A program made the position numbers and the translations under genes. A DNA stretch of 64,000 bases from Trichosphaerium sp. ATCC 40318 (taxonomy: Eukaryota; Discosea; Flabellinia; Trichosidae), in the NCBI GenBank assembly GCA_038496445.1, contig JALMLS010000531.1, positions 186,001 to 250,000 of the forward strand. The letters run 5' to 3'. Numbering within the stretch: the first letter of the stretch is position 1; each line of letters opens with the position of its first letter. Below the pieces are notes generated by a model. It was given only the letters and a program-made list of their open reading frames with translations, made no database searches and was not told the origin of the DNA. Below are positions 33,492 to 45,357 of this stretch, piece by piece.

Positions 33492-35128
33492 TTAGTACTC
33501 CTCATCTTGTCCATACGTTTGACGTGCTTTTTCCTGTTTCAAAACCTTATAACGATGTAGGTTAATTTTCTCCAAGTTATCAGAGTTTGCTCTGTAAATT
33601 TTTCCTTGTTCTCCAAAAGTAGTTGGTTTACGGTTTCCTGTTGATTTTTTCGTTTGTGACGCGGCACTAAAAACATAATAAGCAAAGAAGTCGTACGAGA
33701 GAAAAAAAAGAAAAACCTTGCTCTAAGCACGGTGGCAGCTCAAACAAATGGCTTCAAAAAGCGCCTTCATTGTTGCAAGTAAGGTCAAGTATACGTACCG
33801 AGCCATAGCTGCGTTTCTGAGATCCCAGGACGCTAATTTATTTCTTCTCATTGATAGATCCAAAGAAGGTCCCATCTCTTCTAATTCTACTTGTGGTGTC
33901 TAATAAAACGTAAGATGAGGCGAAAAAAAAAAACAAAAAAAACACGTACTGCGCTGCCAGCCTTTTTTAGTTTTATTAGACAATGCCTAATTTGCACTGT
34001 ACCATCTTCTTTTACTGTAACGACAAATACTCTTGAAAAAAAAATTAGAGAAAAGCAAACAAACAACTACGGAGAAATGGCTCTTTTTTGCGATCTCCAC
34101 TGGGTTGCCATACCACATATGAAAATAAACAGCCATTTAGGCGATTAATTTGTATAAAATAAAATGAAATTGATCAAATGTCGTTACCTATCAATAGAGT
34201 GTAGATGAATCTTATCAACCATCCAACCACGGAAAAAATCAACTAAAAAATTACCAAGTACTTTATATGTATCATCTGTTTGAAATCGCTCACTAGCTAA
34301 TAAAATACATGGTTTTGTACCAAATCCAGACTTGCCAGACTAAAGAGTGTATAAGTATTTTAAAAGAGTAGATAAATGAAACCTGAGATCGCAAAGCTAC
34401 TAAAACTTGGTTGGTGCTAAGAAAAAAAAAACGTACTTTTATAGTACGGATAGACTCAAAGTGCTCTACGCCAAACTCAAACATATCCATTACATGGTGA
34501 TTAAACATACGCCCAAGAACAAGGTTATTTGGGCGCTTCTTTGTATGACTCGCAAAGCAGAACAAAGAGGCATCGTGTCTGAGAAAAAAGGCGTTAGCAA
34601 AAAAAAAACCTGAAAACAAACAAAAAAAAAATAGACATTTGACACTTCAAAAAAAACTCGGTAAAATGCTTTTCTGTGCGTACTTTCGCGATAAAAACTC
34701 GAGTTCTGAAGAGTCTTCAAAGGGAACGATGTTTTCAGTAATTTTGGCAACTTTTTTAGCGTATGGTTGTTTTATAGTGATCTAAATGCGTCGTTAGTTC
34801 GAGAAATGAGTTCGCGTATAAAAGTTTTAAATTCTTAGGTGGTTTCGCGAAGTTTAGGAAAACCATCAGAGTGTTTCATTATACACCAATGGTGCATCAC
34901 CTCTTCCACGTACCAAGTCATCTATAACATTACGGACGAGCTGTGATGCTCTGCGATTAATAACGCATACAGTTTGTTTTACACGCTCAACATCTTGTGG
35001 TTGTCTTTTAGCTATTGCGCGCGCTCCCTTACGCGTTTTTGGTTGGCTATTGGCGTAAATTTGTTTGTAATTTGGAATATAGCGTACCGTATAGCTGATT
35101 CGATACCTAAACTTGGTGCACCACTCAT
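33492..35128 (-). CDS. RPF2: ribosome production factor 2 (Brix domain)
   Basis: Exons 35128-35088, 35046-34914, 34781-34684, 34578-34383, 34339-34188, 34031-33950, 33899-33799, 33666-33492 (978 nt, 325 aa; human RPF2 306 aa). Landmarks match RPF2 in order: PKTRKGARAIAKRQPQ at the N terminus, VPFEDSSELEFLSRK, HDASLFCFASHTKKRPNNLV, LGRMFNHHVMDMFEFGVEHF, GTKPCILLAS, VDFFRGWMVDKIHL, the Brix end VELEEMGPSLDLSMRR, and a basic tail. RPF2 works with RRS1 to load the 5S RNP into pre-60S particles in the nucleolus. The part of exon 4 at 34383-34436 could instead contain a short intron. Divergent from the PAS gene. Confidence 0.88.
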
Positions 35129-35280
35129 ATTGTACAAGCTGCCGTCCTCAGATCAAGTTTTTGGTTCCGTATTTTTTTTGAGAATCTCGTAGGAAGACAT
35201 TTTAAGTGGACCAAATTTACTTGCTTAATCGCTGAACTCAGAGTTCACTATGGAAAGTTGCCGACTTTTCATTCACCAAA
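35129..35280. promoter_or_regulatory. short divergent promoter region
   Basis: Only 152 bp separate the start codons of RPF2 (minus) and the PAS gene (plus), so both promoters must lie here or overlap the genes. No specific motif is claimed. Confidence 0.4.
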
Positions 35281-37519
35281 ATGGCAGTCGTGTCGAACAT
35301 GCAACCGCCAGTAGTACAAGCGACGCCCATTCAAATAAACTATGCCGACCACAAGCCTGGCTTACTCATTAGTGTACGCCCAGAGATTCGAAAAGGCTGT
35401 GTCTGGGACATCAACTTGAAGTTCTCTAAAGAGCTCTTACAACGTGAAAAAATACGCTATGTATACTTGGAGAAGCCAAGAACAGCAAGAGATGTCCATT
35501 ACCTTTGCTTAAAAGTGAGAAGCAAGTTAATCCGACCAAGACGAGAAATTGCGTTCCGTAAGGTCGCAAACATTGATAGCGATGTTGACAGGCTCGAAAT
35601 AAACGAAACGGGCAATTTAGTGCTCAAAGCGAGATTCACACAAAGGCCTCGCGCTGTATTCCACAAGCACGCAGACGTAATGATATTCATCGCAAGCATC
35701 AAGACGACTCGTAGCGATCGTGTAATCGTAACGGATGAACACGAGCTTATTTTCCGCGGTGGAACCGGTACGTTAATATATACACCTACTACACCGCAAA
35801 AACCGTATCATTTGTGCAAAGTTTTTCGTAACAAAATGCAGTTTTTTTTCTTGATCATGTTTGTTTACGTAAGTATTAGGTTCCGTACACTCCGCAGATA
35901 GTAGAAAAAAGAGTATACGCAATGAAGAAAAAAAGAAAATGACAGCACCAAACGCGTTTCACATGCAATATCTAAAGTATCTTGAAAAAGGAGAAGCTCT
36001 ACCTAGACCTGTTTATGACCTTACAAGCGCTTCATCTCTATACAACGACTTCGTAGCGAACCAAGGGTAAGATTTTTTTTTCACTATTTATTATTTTTTG
36101 GATAATATCGCCGAAATTGGGCGTTTCTAGCGATATAAGTGTTAATTATCTTTTAGAGAGTGTTTAGCTGCTCAACCTGAATTATCTGACCTTTTTCAAA
36201 CTTATGATTCTCTTGAACCACCAATGATGGCCAGCGCAGTAACAAATACTGTACCAGAGTCAATGTTCTTACCAGATGGTTCGTACATTATTTTCGGGAA
36301 TTGCGAAGAAGCGGGCTTTTATTTTTTTTTTTTGGTTGATCTCGAGAATTTTTTGCGATTAAACGCTTACTACTACCTCTATTGAATGCATCCTTATTGA
36401 TTTTTACCCTTTAGGTGGTGTAAATCAACAAATGAACCAAATGAACCAAATGAGTCAAATGAACCAAATGAACGTGTTTGGCGCTCCTACAAATCAATTC
36501 GTTTCTGATCAATCTATGGACTTTGGTGCACCTACAGGTGTTCAAGTTGATGCCAGTGGATGTAAATTTACAACAGTTTTTGACGTGCGAAGGTATGTAG
36601 TCGGCGCCTTTATTCGGCGATTTTTTGTGGAGAATTATTGTGATATCCTTTGCTAAGTTTGTCTGTTTAGGGGTATGTGCAAGAACTGTACAGATGAATG
36701 TGAAGTTTACCAAGGGAGAGGAGGTGCCTGCGAGAATTGTGGATGTTATCCTGCACATCACGGTACGAATACGTTTCCCAATCCAACACAACAGAAAAAA
36801 AATTCACAAACTTACGAGTATTCTGCTATGACTGAGAATACTTGCCATTTTTATTATTTTTTTATTTCATTTTATTGGCGACCTTGTCACGCAGTTTTAT
36901 TGCGAATGTCATCTCTTTATCGCATCATTATAAGCTCAGTTTCTTATTCCCTTTTAGAAAATTTGGATAATCCAAAATCTTGTAAACGTAAGCGTGATGA
37001 TGAAGAGATGGATGGACCTCCACATAAGCGTAAAAAGTATTTGTTAGAATCTCGGTTTTATCAACGACTTTTCTTCAAATCCTTAAATTTTATGACGCTG
37101 GACGAACTGTGTACAGTCTGTCAAAATGCACCACTACCATTTTTTGTAAAGGTACGTTTCTTGATCATCTTCTCTTACAACATTTTTTTTTACATCAATT
37201 CAAAACGGCATCGAGACTGATTTATTCATCATAGGACGAGACTGGTGTTTACAAATACGTTAATCCAGCTTTCTGCTTTTTTATCCTTGATAGTTGTCGT
37301 ATAAACGATGTACTTGATAAGGATGTATCACAGATTCTATCAGATAAGCATGAATCAACAGAAGTTATGAAACATGATAAGTATCTGTTTTCACATGAAG
37401 GAGAAATTAAGACTTTCGATGTTTGTGTAAACAAACAAGATTTCAGAGTAATGAAGCTGTTCACAACATTGCGCGATGGGAAGAAGTATCTCATTGGTGC
37501 TGTAATCTCAGACACTTAA
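35281..37519 (+). CDS. PAS-domain protein with Cys cluster, putative regulator
   Basis: Exons 35281-35767, 35898-36066, 36157-36278, 36415-36592, 36671-36762, 36958-37151, 37235-37519 (1527 nt, 508 aa). The first ~160 residues alternate beta-type strands and basic loops (RPEIRKGCVWDINLKF ... FHKHADVMIFIASIKTTR) and could be a beta-sandwich DNA-binding fold; this is a guess. A basic segment DSRKKSIRNEEKKK follows, then a Gln/Asn/Met run. Exon 5 encodes a Cys/His cluster (CKNCTDEC ... CENCGCYPAHH), a likely metal site. A KRKRDDEE ... PPHKRKK stretch looks like a nuclear signal. The last exon carries a PAS core (FFVKDETGVYKYVNPAF ... GEIKTFDV). A transcriptional or sensory role is inferred. Confidence 0.75.
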
Positions 37520-38456
37520 AACAAAGGAAAAATGAGAAAAAACAACGAGGGGAAAAGAAAAAAAATCCAAAATAACAAAAAACAAAAAATCGCGCTCCCG
37601 TTCATTGTGAACTTCTAATTTGCACTGCACTGTATTATAATGTGTATATTAAGTAAATAAGCCTGGAAAGCATACCGCAAAAGGGCCACTACAAACTAAA
37701 ATAACTGACTTGAATCTTTGCGTATTAATTGATTTTATCACGTGGTTTTTTTTTTTCTTGCTGAAAATGTCAAAAAGAGCCGTTAACGGCATTCATTGCC
37801 TAATTCCACATGATTGTCACTGTACAGTGAATTGTGTTATGTTGTGAGTTCGTGAGTTTACGGAGCATTTCTCAAAACCGCTTCCGATGGCCGTAACATT
37901 TTTACGAAAATAATTTGACAGCTTTTTTGGATTGTAAATTGACAATCCTCTAATGACATTTAGAAGGGCGCTCTCATATTGGCGTAGTCGAATATGGCAT
38001 GTAATGTATTACAACAAAGGAAACCCGCTCATTAGAGCTCAGTAGAGTCCATTATTGCGGTGTCATATCGTGCTTGTACAGTAGGGTTTAGGACAAAGGA
38101 GTTTCCATCACTAGCGGAACCCTGCAATCTGGATTTCGAGATTAACTAGCTAGTTGACACTATCTGTTAGCAACACAAAAAAAGTGACAATGTGATGCGC
38201 TCTATGGATTAAAGTAGTTTGTGGATTCTCCTCCGACCGATCTTTTTCAAATAAACATTTTGACTTTTTTTCGTTTGTATTGAATCACCAAGCACATTGT
38301 CTCAGGTTGTGTCATGATTTTGGCTAATTTAGGTCTTTATGAAATACTATAGCATGTTACAGTTTAGCAATAACGAATATTCGGAGTTATCAAACTTGTT
38401 CAATAAGACTGAATTTGACATCTTTTTTCGAGGTTAAAAAAAACCGGCGAGGTACT
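37520..38456. other. intergenic region
   Basis: About 940 bp, AT-rich with T and A runs. No coding or RNA feature can be supported. A TCACGTGG motif occurs near 37739. Confidence 0.5.
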
Positions 38457-38907
38457 ATGAGCAGTAAAGCAAGACGACTTATTTATGAACCTGGTCCAAC
38501 TACACGTGATGAAGAGACTAACATATATCACTTTAAAATAAACAAGATGGTACGAGATGTAACAAACTAGAACGTTTTTATTTTATTTTTCTTTCGATTT
38601 TTGATATTTTTTTTAAAGACATTTCTATTTCCTCTTTGGTATTACAATCTAATTAATCAGTTTATAGTGTCCATTGTACTTTAGTAAAAGCGGTTGGAGT
38701 CGTAGAAACCCCTCGTGGGAGTTTCGCAATGATGCTGAGCTCTTGAAGCAGTGTACGCGCAGTATTTATCGGTTTGAAAGCGATCAACTTTTTTGGTCTT
38801 TTTTTTCTTTTTTGTTGTTAATCTATTTTCCAGATTTCGTTATGCACAATGAACCCACCACGCATAAAAAGAAGATGGATATTGATTTCCTACTCACGAA
38901 TAATTAG
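38457..38907 (+). CDS. small unknown protein, paralogue A
   Basis: Exons 38457-38549 and 38668-38907 (333 nt, 110 aa). It shares with the gene at 47309 the blocks EPGPT, FKINK and, in exon 2, CPLYFSKSGW followed by P-x-WEFRNDAELL..CT. The intron position is the same in both copies. The acceptor at 38667 (GTTTATAG) was chosen because it keeps this shared frame. After the conserved block this copy reads through a hydrophobic, T-rich stretch that may be a retained intron (T-tract and CCAG near 38830). Family unknown; conservation between two copies argues for a real protein. Confidence 0.6.
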
Positions 38908-41843
38908 TAAAGCGTTTCCTTGTGTGATAATAAGTAAAATAAATACACCACATGGTAGCTAGTTCAAATCCGAACAGTTGGTATTGTTGTTTAATTTATG
39001 AAAATATCAATTTTAGGCATATGTTTTTTTAAAACATTCTTTCTCAGTTAGGATCAATCAAATATACGTAAGTAAAGTAGAAATTACCTGTAGTGAATTA
39101 CTGCAAAATACGACATGTTGTAGGAAGAGTTCTGCCTCAAGAACAAAGCATCTTTTCGAAACGCCTACAAAGGGTAATCAAGAGCTCCCAAAAGTGGCCG
39201 GATGCCATTTTTTCTCAAAGCGGCGTTTACGAATGCACCACGTGTGAATCAGAAAGCGGAAAGTGGTGTCCACGTGGATTTTTTCTTTCAAGAACAATGT
39301 AGATCACTCCGGAGTTCGTATGTGTTTACTAAACGTTGTTAGAGTTTGTCAAAATCACGTGACCAAAAAAAAAAAAGTTATTTTTAACTTTTATTTTCAC
39401 TTTTCTTTTTCTTTTTCTTTGTCAGATTGTAAGCTTTGAAAAACGTTGTTGTTTGTTTTGTGTTGATAAAAATGAATAAGTGGTAGATGGTTTTAACAAA
39501 GAGGGTTAAAAAAAAGATCAATGGTATGTGACAAATTGCTTGTCAGATAACACCGACTGTAAAAAAAAAATTACGCTAGTCCTGAAGGAATAATTACTGC
39601 ACTTGTTGAGTACACCCTTTTTTTTTAACTGTTTCAAAAACAATAAGGAATAGCAAGCACATACCAATTAGGTTTCTTGAATTTAAAACCGCATGGTAGC
39701 TAGAAAGTACGAAAATCGAAAGCATTGTACATACCGAAGTTAGATAGATGAAGGCTTCATACCGCAGGACAAACTTTTTCGTCTTTGAAAACAATCTCGA
39801 AAGGATCACCAACTCAGGCGCTTGCTTCACATGAGCCCAAACATGTGGTCTCTAACCTGAATGAACAATGGTAAGAGTGCGAATGGTGTTACAGAAAGGT
39901 CTTTGTGGCTGTATCGCGCTTACCTTTGCTGTGGCTGTAGGCTTGGTTTCTCCCAATATATAAAGAAATATTCGGAGGAGATGTGTATGTAATGAGATTG
40001 CTCTTTTTGAAAAAAAAAAGCGATTTACGCGGGTCAAATGCTTTCTTTTTAAAATAAACTACGTGCTAGTTATGATATAGAAGTAGTATAATATATATAC
40101 GTTATAGTTTGATAAAAATATGTACCAGACAAAGAACAAAATTAGATTTTCCAAAAAAATTAGATTAGATTGCTTCTTTTTACGTTTGGAATGTATTTAC
40201 AAACTTACCGTTAGATATGCTTGTTCGTTATTCGGTTGTCGTAATGCCGTCTTTGAGATTGTTACGGAGAAAATACTAAGAGGTTAAGCCAGGAGGTACA
40301 GAAACGATTTTGTGGACTGAGTTTGGCTTATTTTTAAGATATGTTCACTGTCTTCGTTTATTTGTTTAGAGTGTTTTGTGTGAAGGTATTTTACGGCATT
40401 ATGAAGCGACACTGGTGATAGATTTCGGTTTTCTGGCAACGGCAAGGACGTCAATGAGGAAATTAATAATAACGGCTCTTATCATTGTTGTGATGATGCT
40501 CATGGCCTCTTTTTGTTTCTACAGATTATTAGAAAATTGCTGGTAGCGCTATGATCTTTTGTTAGCATACTTGTGCATCTAAAAAGTTATACTAGCATGG
40601 TATCTACACAGCGAGTATGGTTTCATGCGTTGTTCTTTCTTAAAATGTTCTCTCAAATTACAATACAACGAGAATGGTACAGGGAGATTACTGTATACTC
40701 TAGTAACTCTACTAGCATCATATCATGATGTAGTAATAGAACACAATGGTCTTCTGCTTGCAGTGTTTGAAAAACGTGCACGCGGTTTCTATTTAGCCGA
40801 GGAAAAGTCCTAGCATAGTACGTACTTGTAGCGTTGTAGGTTACCGGGTTTGTTCGGGTTTTTTTTTCAAAAATAAACAGAGTACTCCGAGAAAGTGTTC
40901 ACTAAAAGAAAACGTTAGTTGTGCAGTTTTTACAAGCTACTGGAGTAAATATGACGTCGCAATTATGGCATCATGTCTACATAGAGCTCCGCGGAGGAAA
41001 TAACACGTTTACGCTAGTCACGTGATTATTTTTTTTTATACAGTTTTAAAACGTGCGTAGGTGAAAGGTGTGAATAGGAATAATGCTAGAAATCCATTAT
41101 TATTATAGTTGCGAAAGAGAATAGAAGAAGTGTCAAAACTTGGTATGCAACTTTTTTCTTGCTACATTGCAATTGCGGCCCGACAAAATAGGTACTTTGA
41201 GTTATTCTTTTATTCTTTTTTTCAGATTATATTATTTTCTACACATGCTAAAGGATAGCTGTGGTATGAGAGGATAACAAATACAGAGAAAGAATAGCGC
41301 TACTGAAGAACTTCATTTTTTTTTGTTTTTTTTTTATTTGTCACTTAAAAATGTATTGATGCAGAACTACCTCTTTAAGTTGCGTCAGCAGTTAGTTAAA
41401 AGTGATCAAACAAAGCAATGGTTACCAATTATTTATTCTTAGTTTAGGCAGCGAAGTATAATACTTTGCGCCTTTGTGGAAATGTACAACAAATAATTTT
41501 CTGCTTTTTTATTGAAAAGTAGTAAGTTGTTTGTCGTTACCACTGTTATACACTTGTCTTTTAGACGTGAAACAAGTCCTCATATATTTTATGACATCGC
41601 AGTATACCGAGCTAAAGTTGTTATTTGACATAAAGCATTGTATTGCAGACGCAAGAAATTTTGATAAATAACCAAAGTACCATACTATTATAACGGTACG
41701 TCTAAATTGAAGAAATATTGACACGTCGCAATGTCAAAAAATATTGAGATCATAAGTAAGTTAAATTAACCATCTGTAGAAGAGTGGAGGTACTGGAGAT
41801 CACAAAAATGGATTGTGTAATTGTACAAGAGAAAAAATGTCTT
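38908..41843. other. long gene-poor region
   Basis: About 2.9 kb without a defensible gene. Open frames at 39093-39302 (Cys-containing, no ATG) and 40625-40813 have no splice context, homology cue or repeats. Two perfect TCACGTGA palindromes occur at 39355 and 41018. Could hold non-coding RNA or degraded genes. Confidence 0.5.
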
Positions 41844-42791
41844 TTATTCCTTACACGTGAAGTTCAAGCTAAAGTCATAGTCGATTATTGTACCATACTC
41901 TCGATTAATCTCTTTAATATCAATTTTATCACCCATAACTTTTGCATTTACAGTACCACGTTGTCTAGTAAAACTACATATTCTTTTTACATAAATAAAT
42001 CTATTACATCGTGGATGATACTCAATAAAATCAATCTTATCTTTCTTCATTTTTTTCCCAAAGTTTTCATGATAAGTATCAAAAGGGTGTATAAAGTAAT
42101 CAGAAGTTGAAGGGTTATACAGTGTTTGAGATATTGAATAGTGTTTAGCTTCATGAAACGGAGAAAGAAAGTATGATCCTTTATCAGGGTAAAGATAAGA
42201 ACCATTATCCATTGAGATATAAGCATGTGTTGTCAGATTATGATTCTCCATTTGTTTTGTAACACAATCGAAATAATCACTTGGTGGTATATCATCAGGG
42301 TCCATTAATACATGAAGAGTCTTGTTATTAGTGCCTTTAGCTACCTGGCTTCTATTTATCGCGACTACAGCAGAATTCACGACTTTTATCGGTAAACTGT
42401 GACTGAAGTGTTCGCACTGGTATAGAACGTTTGTAAGGTACTCAAACTTGTCTGGGTTGACGTAAAGGAACAATTGAATATCGTATAAGTCCATCTTCGA
42501 AGTATAAAAGCGAAGAAAACCGTTGCAGAAGAAGTGTTCGAAATCATATTTAGGTGCGTCGCCACCCCAAGTGTACACGCTTGCGTAGATATAAAAAGAC
42601 CATTTTGATTCGTCGGTATGTGTAGTCTCTTCAATGCTCTTGGCAGGTTCGGTGGGCGTAGTAGTATCGTCTGTGCTAGTAGTCCAGCATTTATGCGGTT
42701 CTACGGACTTAGTTTCAAGAAGGAAATAAATTGTAACGGTAGAGATGCATGTCCATACAAGTAGTATAGTGGTAAAGCTTTTACCACGCAT
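41844..42791 (-). CDS. single-exon type II membrane protein, putative GT-A glycosyltransferase
   Basis: Open frame from ATG at 42791 to TAA, 315 aa, with no intron, unlike its neighbours. A signal anchor (FTTILLVWTCISTVTIYFLL) lies at residues ~5-25, followed by a Thr/Ser/Glu-rich stem. The lumenal part has VLMDPDDIPPSDYFD, where D-P-D-D resembles the DxD metal site of GT-A glycosyltransferases, preceded by a beta strand. Several N-x-S/T sites (NRS, NKT, NLT, NGS) fit the secretory pathway. Family level cannot be assigned. It may be a retrocopy or a transferred gene. Confidence 0.65.
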   Translation of the reverse strand: MRGKSFTTILLVWTCISTVTIYFLLETKSVEPHKCWTTSTDDTTTPTEPAKSIEETTHTDESKWSFYIYASVYTWGGDAPKYDFEHFFCNGFLRFYTSKMDLYDIQLFLYVNPDKFEYLTNVLYQCEHFSHSLPIKVVNSAVVAINRSQVAKGTNNKTLHVLMDPDDIPPSDYFDCVTKQMENHNLTTHAYISMDNGSYLYPDKGSYFLSPFHEAKHYSISQTLYNPSTSDYFIHPFDTYHENFGKKMKKDKIDFIEYHPRCNRFIYVKRICSFTRQRGTVNAKVMGDKIDIKEINREYGTIIDYDFSLNFTCKE

Positions 42792-43420
42792 CTTGTGCAA
42801 CAATACCGTGTTTTGAGCTTGGAATGCAATTGACTTTTCTTAAACGCCGTCATTGACGACACCGCACGTAATACTACCATGTAATTAACATACTTTGACT
42901 ATGGCGCTAATTGCAACAGCGTAAACTACAAAAACAGTCTACACGCTTCAATCTTCCTCAATATGTGGTATTTGTTGCTCCTCTATCTTTCAATGCGTAT
43001 TGAGAGTATACCTGGGTACACCGTGCATTTTAAGGTATAACTTGCACGTTTTTTTTTGCCGAGTTGCGTGACTGTTCGCTTTTTTTCATCTTTTTTGTAT
43101 TGACAACTGTTGTGTCGCTATTTAATTTTTTTAAGTTTTGATTGTGTTCATAGGTTACCTAGTATTTGGCCTATGTTTTACACACGATTGGAGCTACCTA
43201 GATTTTGTTTGGGATGCGTATGTTGCGTGATGACAAAAAATCAAAGAAATACTATTAATTGTGCTTGGCTCTATCACCTGACCGCGCCCTAGCTTTATAA
43301 CTTTAAGTACCTATGTGTCACTTGAAATCCGCCCTTGTCAGAGATGTTATGTGAATAAATTACGAGAAAAACTATTGAACTAAGTTTTTTTTTCGAGAGA
43401 AAATACAAGTATGTGTACAG
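42792..43420. other. intergenic region
   Basis: About 630 bp with no supported gene. Open stretches near 43110-43292 lack splice or similarity support. Confidence 0.5.
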
Positions 43421-45357
43421 TTAGTTTATCGTTACCACTGTAATACAGTTGTCGTGAAGTTGTGAAACAAGTAGCTCGTATGTTTCATAACGTCCAAGTG
43501 CTACGAGATGAAGGTGTTCATTTGATTTAATGAATGCACTCATTGTTTGTATTTCCTGATACAAAAAATTAGAAGGGAAAGTGTATTGTTCAAAGAAAAA
43601 TGTAAAACCGTCATGTCGTACTATTATAACAGGATAAGTCACAAGTCTATAAATATAGGCATCGCCGTACATACGAATTAAATTTACCATCTTTAGTTTC
43701 CTTAAGGATGAGGTAGAAGTTGCAAATGCTCTGAGAGCATTTGATGCCATAGTTTTGTTTGCAAACAATACAGAATCCAATGTCAACGAGGTCAAACGCC
43801 ATACAGGCATATTGTCCAACTCACACCGCATAATTGTTGCTTTTTTCAGAGACAATATGTTTAGATGAGGAAAGCATTCGAGTAGTGAGTTAAAGTCGTT
43901 ACCACTAGAAATCCTTATTTTTTCAAATGATATTGTTGAAACCTTGTTTGCCTCTCCAACGCTTATGAAGTCTTTTTCGTCTTTCCCCCCTGATTCTATT
44001 GGTATTTTAAATATGATTGGTCGTCTTCCACATTGTACTAGAATGGTGCGTTCTTCTCCATACACGGTAAGGTTCTTGAACTGTCCAGCATATTTCTTGA
44101 ATTCTTGTTTATTTTCATCTATTGTTGAAAGCATTATCTCAAACGTATTGGCTTGGGGTACCATTGAAATCAATACTCTAAGTTGTTCTGGTGTCATATA
44201 TCGTTCGCTTAATTGGAAGAAAGTAAGACGTTGCTATTGCTCACGTGTACAAGAGTACCCGACGTGTAAAGTTGTTATTCTTGCAGCGTTTAGAGATGAT
44301 AGCATGCTAACTATCTCTGAGTAAGGCAGCCCATCAACAATGAGTGTTGATAAGCAAGGCATCGTTTCTTCAGATAATCGGAACAGGTTCAGGTATGTGA
44401 CATTCTTTGCAATCAACGTATGAAGTTTAGGAAGTGTTAAACCTTTTTTGAAAAAAACTCGATTATTCCGTATTACTTTCAAAACAAAAATTTTATACCT
44501 CTGAAAAATCTTTTCCCAGGAGATTTATGCCATCCAGAGATACTAAAAAAAGTTCCTCAGGTAAATATAATAGCGGGAGCTAAAAATGTTATTCCATACT
44601 TGAGGTATTCGAGGAACTTGTAATTCCGTAATAATTTTTTCAATCCGTAAGATGAGAATTGGAGATCCGCAAGTGACAGTTTCTGTGGTAAAAAAATAAG
44701 GTACTAATCGTCTCCCTTTGTGAGGTTTTCAAAGATCTCATCAAAAACAAAATCAAAACTCAACGGGTACTTACTGTGACACCTCTACAATGTATTGAAA
44801 GTATCTTAAAAGCGTCTGTACAATCTATAGATGAACAACCATCAAGTACCACATGCTTCAAATTTGGACAAATTCTCAACACCTAGACAAACAACAGAGG
44901 GTTATTTAATTGTGACAATCCAAATAAATTTGCTTGGTACGTTATCTAGTTGGACATTACCCAAAAACCTGTTTTTCAAAAAAAAATTATTAATCAGTAC
45001 GAAGTGAACGAAAGTTAGCACGTGCCTGCAGTTTGTGAGGTCAATTTCATGCATATAGATTTGCGCTAGCGCTGCCAATTTCAATGCTAAGGGTGGTGTG
45101 CTTTGACATAACGATACACGAGAAATGAAGCTTAGTGTTTAAAGTTAATTATAATACGCCTTTGAATTTAATCCATTAGTGGGTTTCATAGCTTTTTTAA
45201 TACTCTCTTTGTTCAAAATAACGTACTATGGGTCTAATGCAATTGTTTTCCATCTAATACAAACAAGAGACAGCCGAAACACGTATCTAAGTGTCACCCT
45301 GTTGTAATTGAGCATTTTGCACATCACTTCCGGAGGTAGATCATCAATGTAATTCAT
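43421..45357 (-). CDS. F-box protein with degenerate leucine-rich repeats
   Basis: Exons 45357-45227, 45130-45001, 44882-44775, 44682-44600, 44542-44499, 44442-44259, 44207-43421 (1467 nt, 488 aa). The N terminus is a clear F-box (MNYIDDLPPEVMCKML ... SLVCIRWKTIALDP). LRR segments follow: IDLTNCRHVLTFV, CPNLKHVVLDGCSSID, LPKLHTLIAKNVTYLNL, MPCLSTLIVDGLPY, FPHLNILSLKKATI. It is a likely SCF substrate adaptor, distinct from the regular FBXL at 12247. Splice choices were fixed by keeping the LRR frame across seven exons, and the total closes in frame. Confidence 0.82.

Noticed and set aside
38940-38985. Possible tRNA fragment because of AGTTCAAATCCGAAC
   Set aside because: Only a B-box-like string is present; there is no A box at tRNA spacing and no cloverleaf.
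44985-45030. GC-AG intron with donor CAG^GCACGT in the F-box/LRR gene
   Set aside because: Reading through to the GTACTG donor at 45000 keeps the LRR frame (NCRHVLTFVHF), whereas the GC donor leads to a stop.
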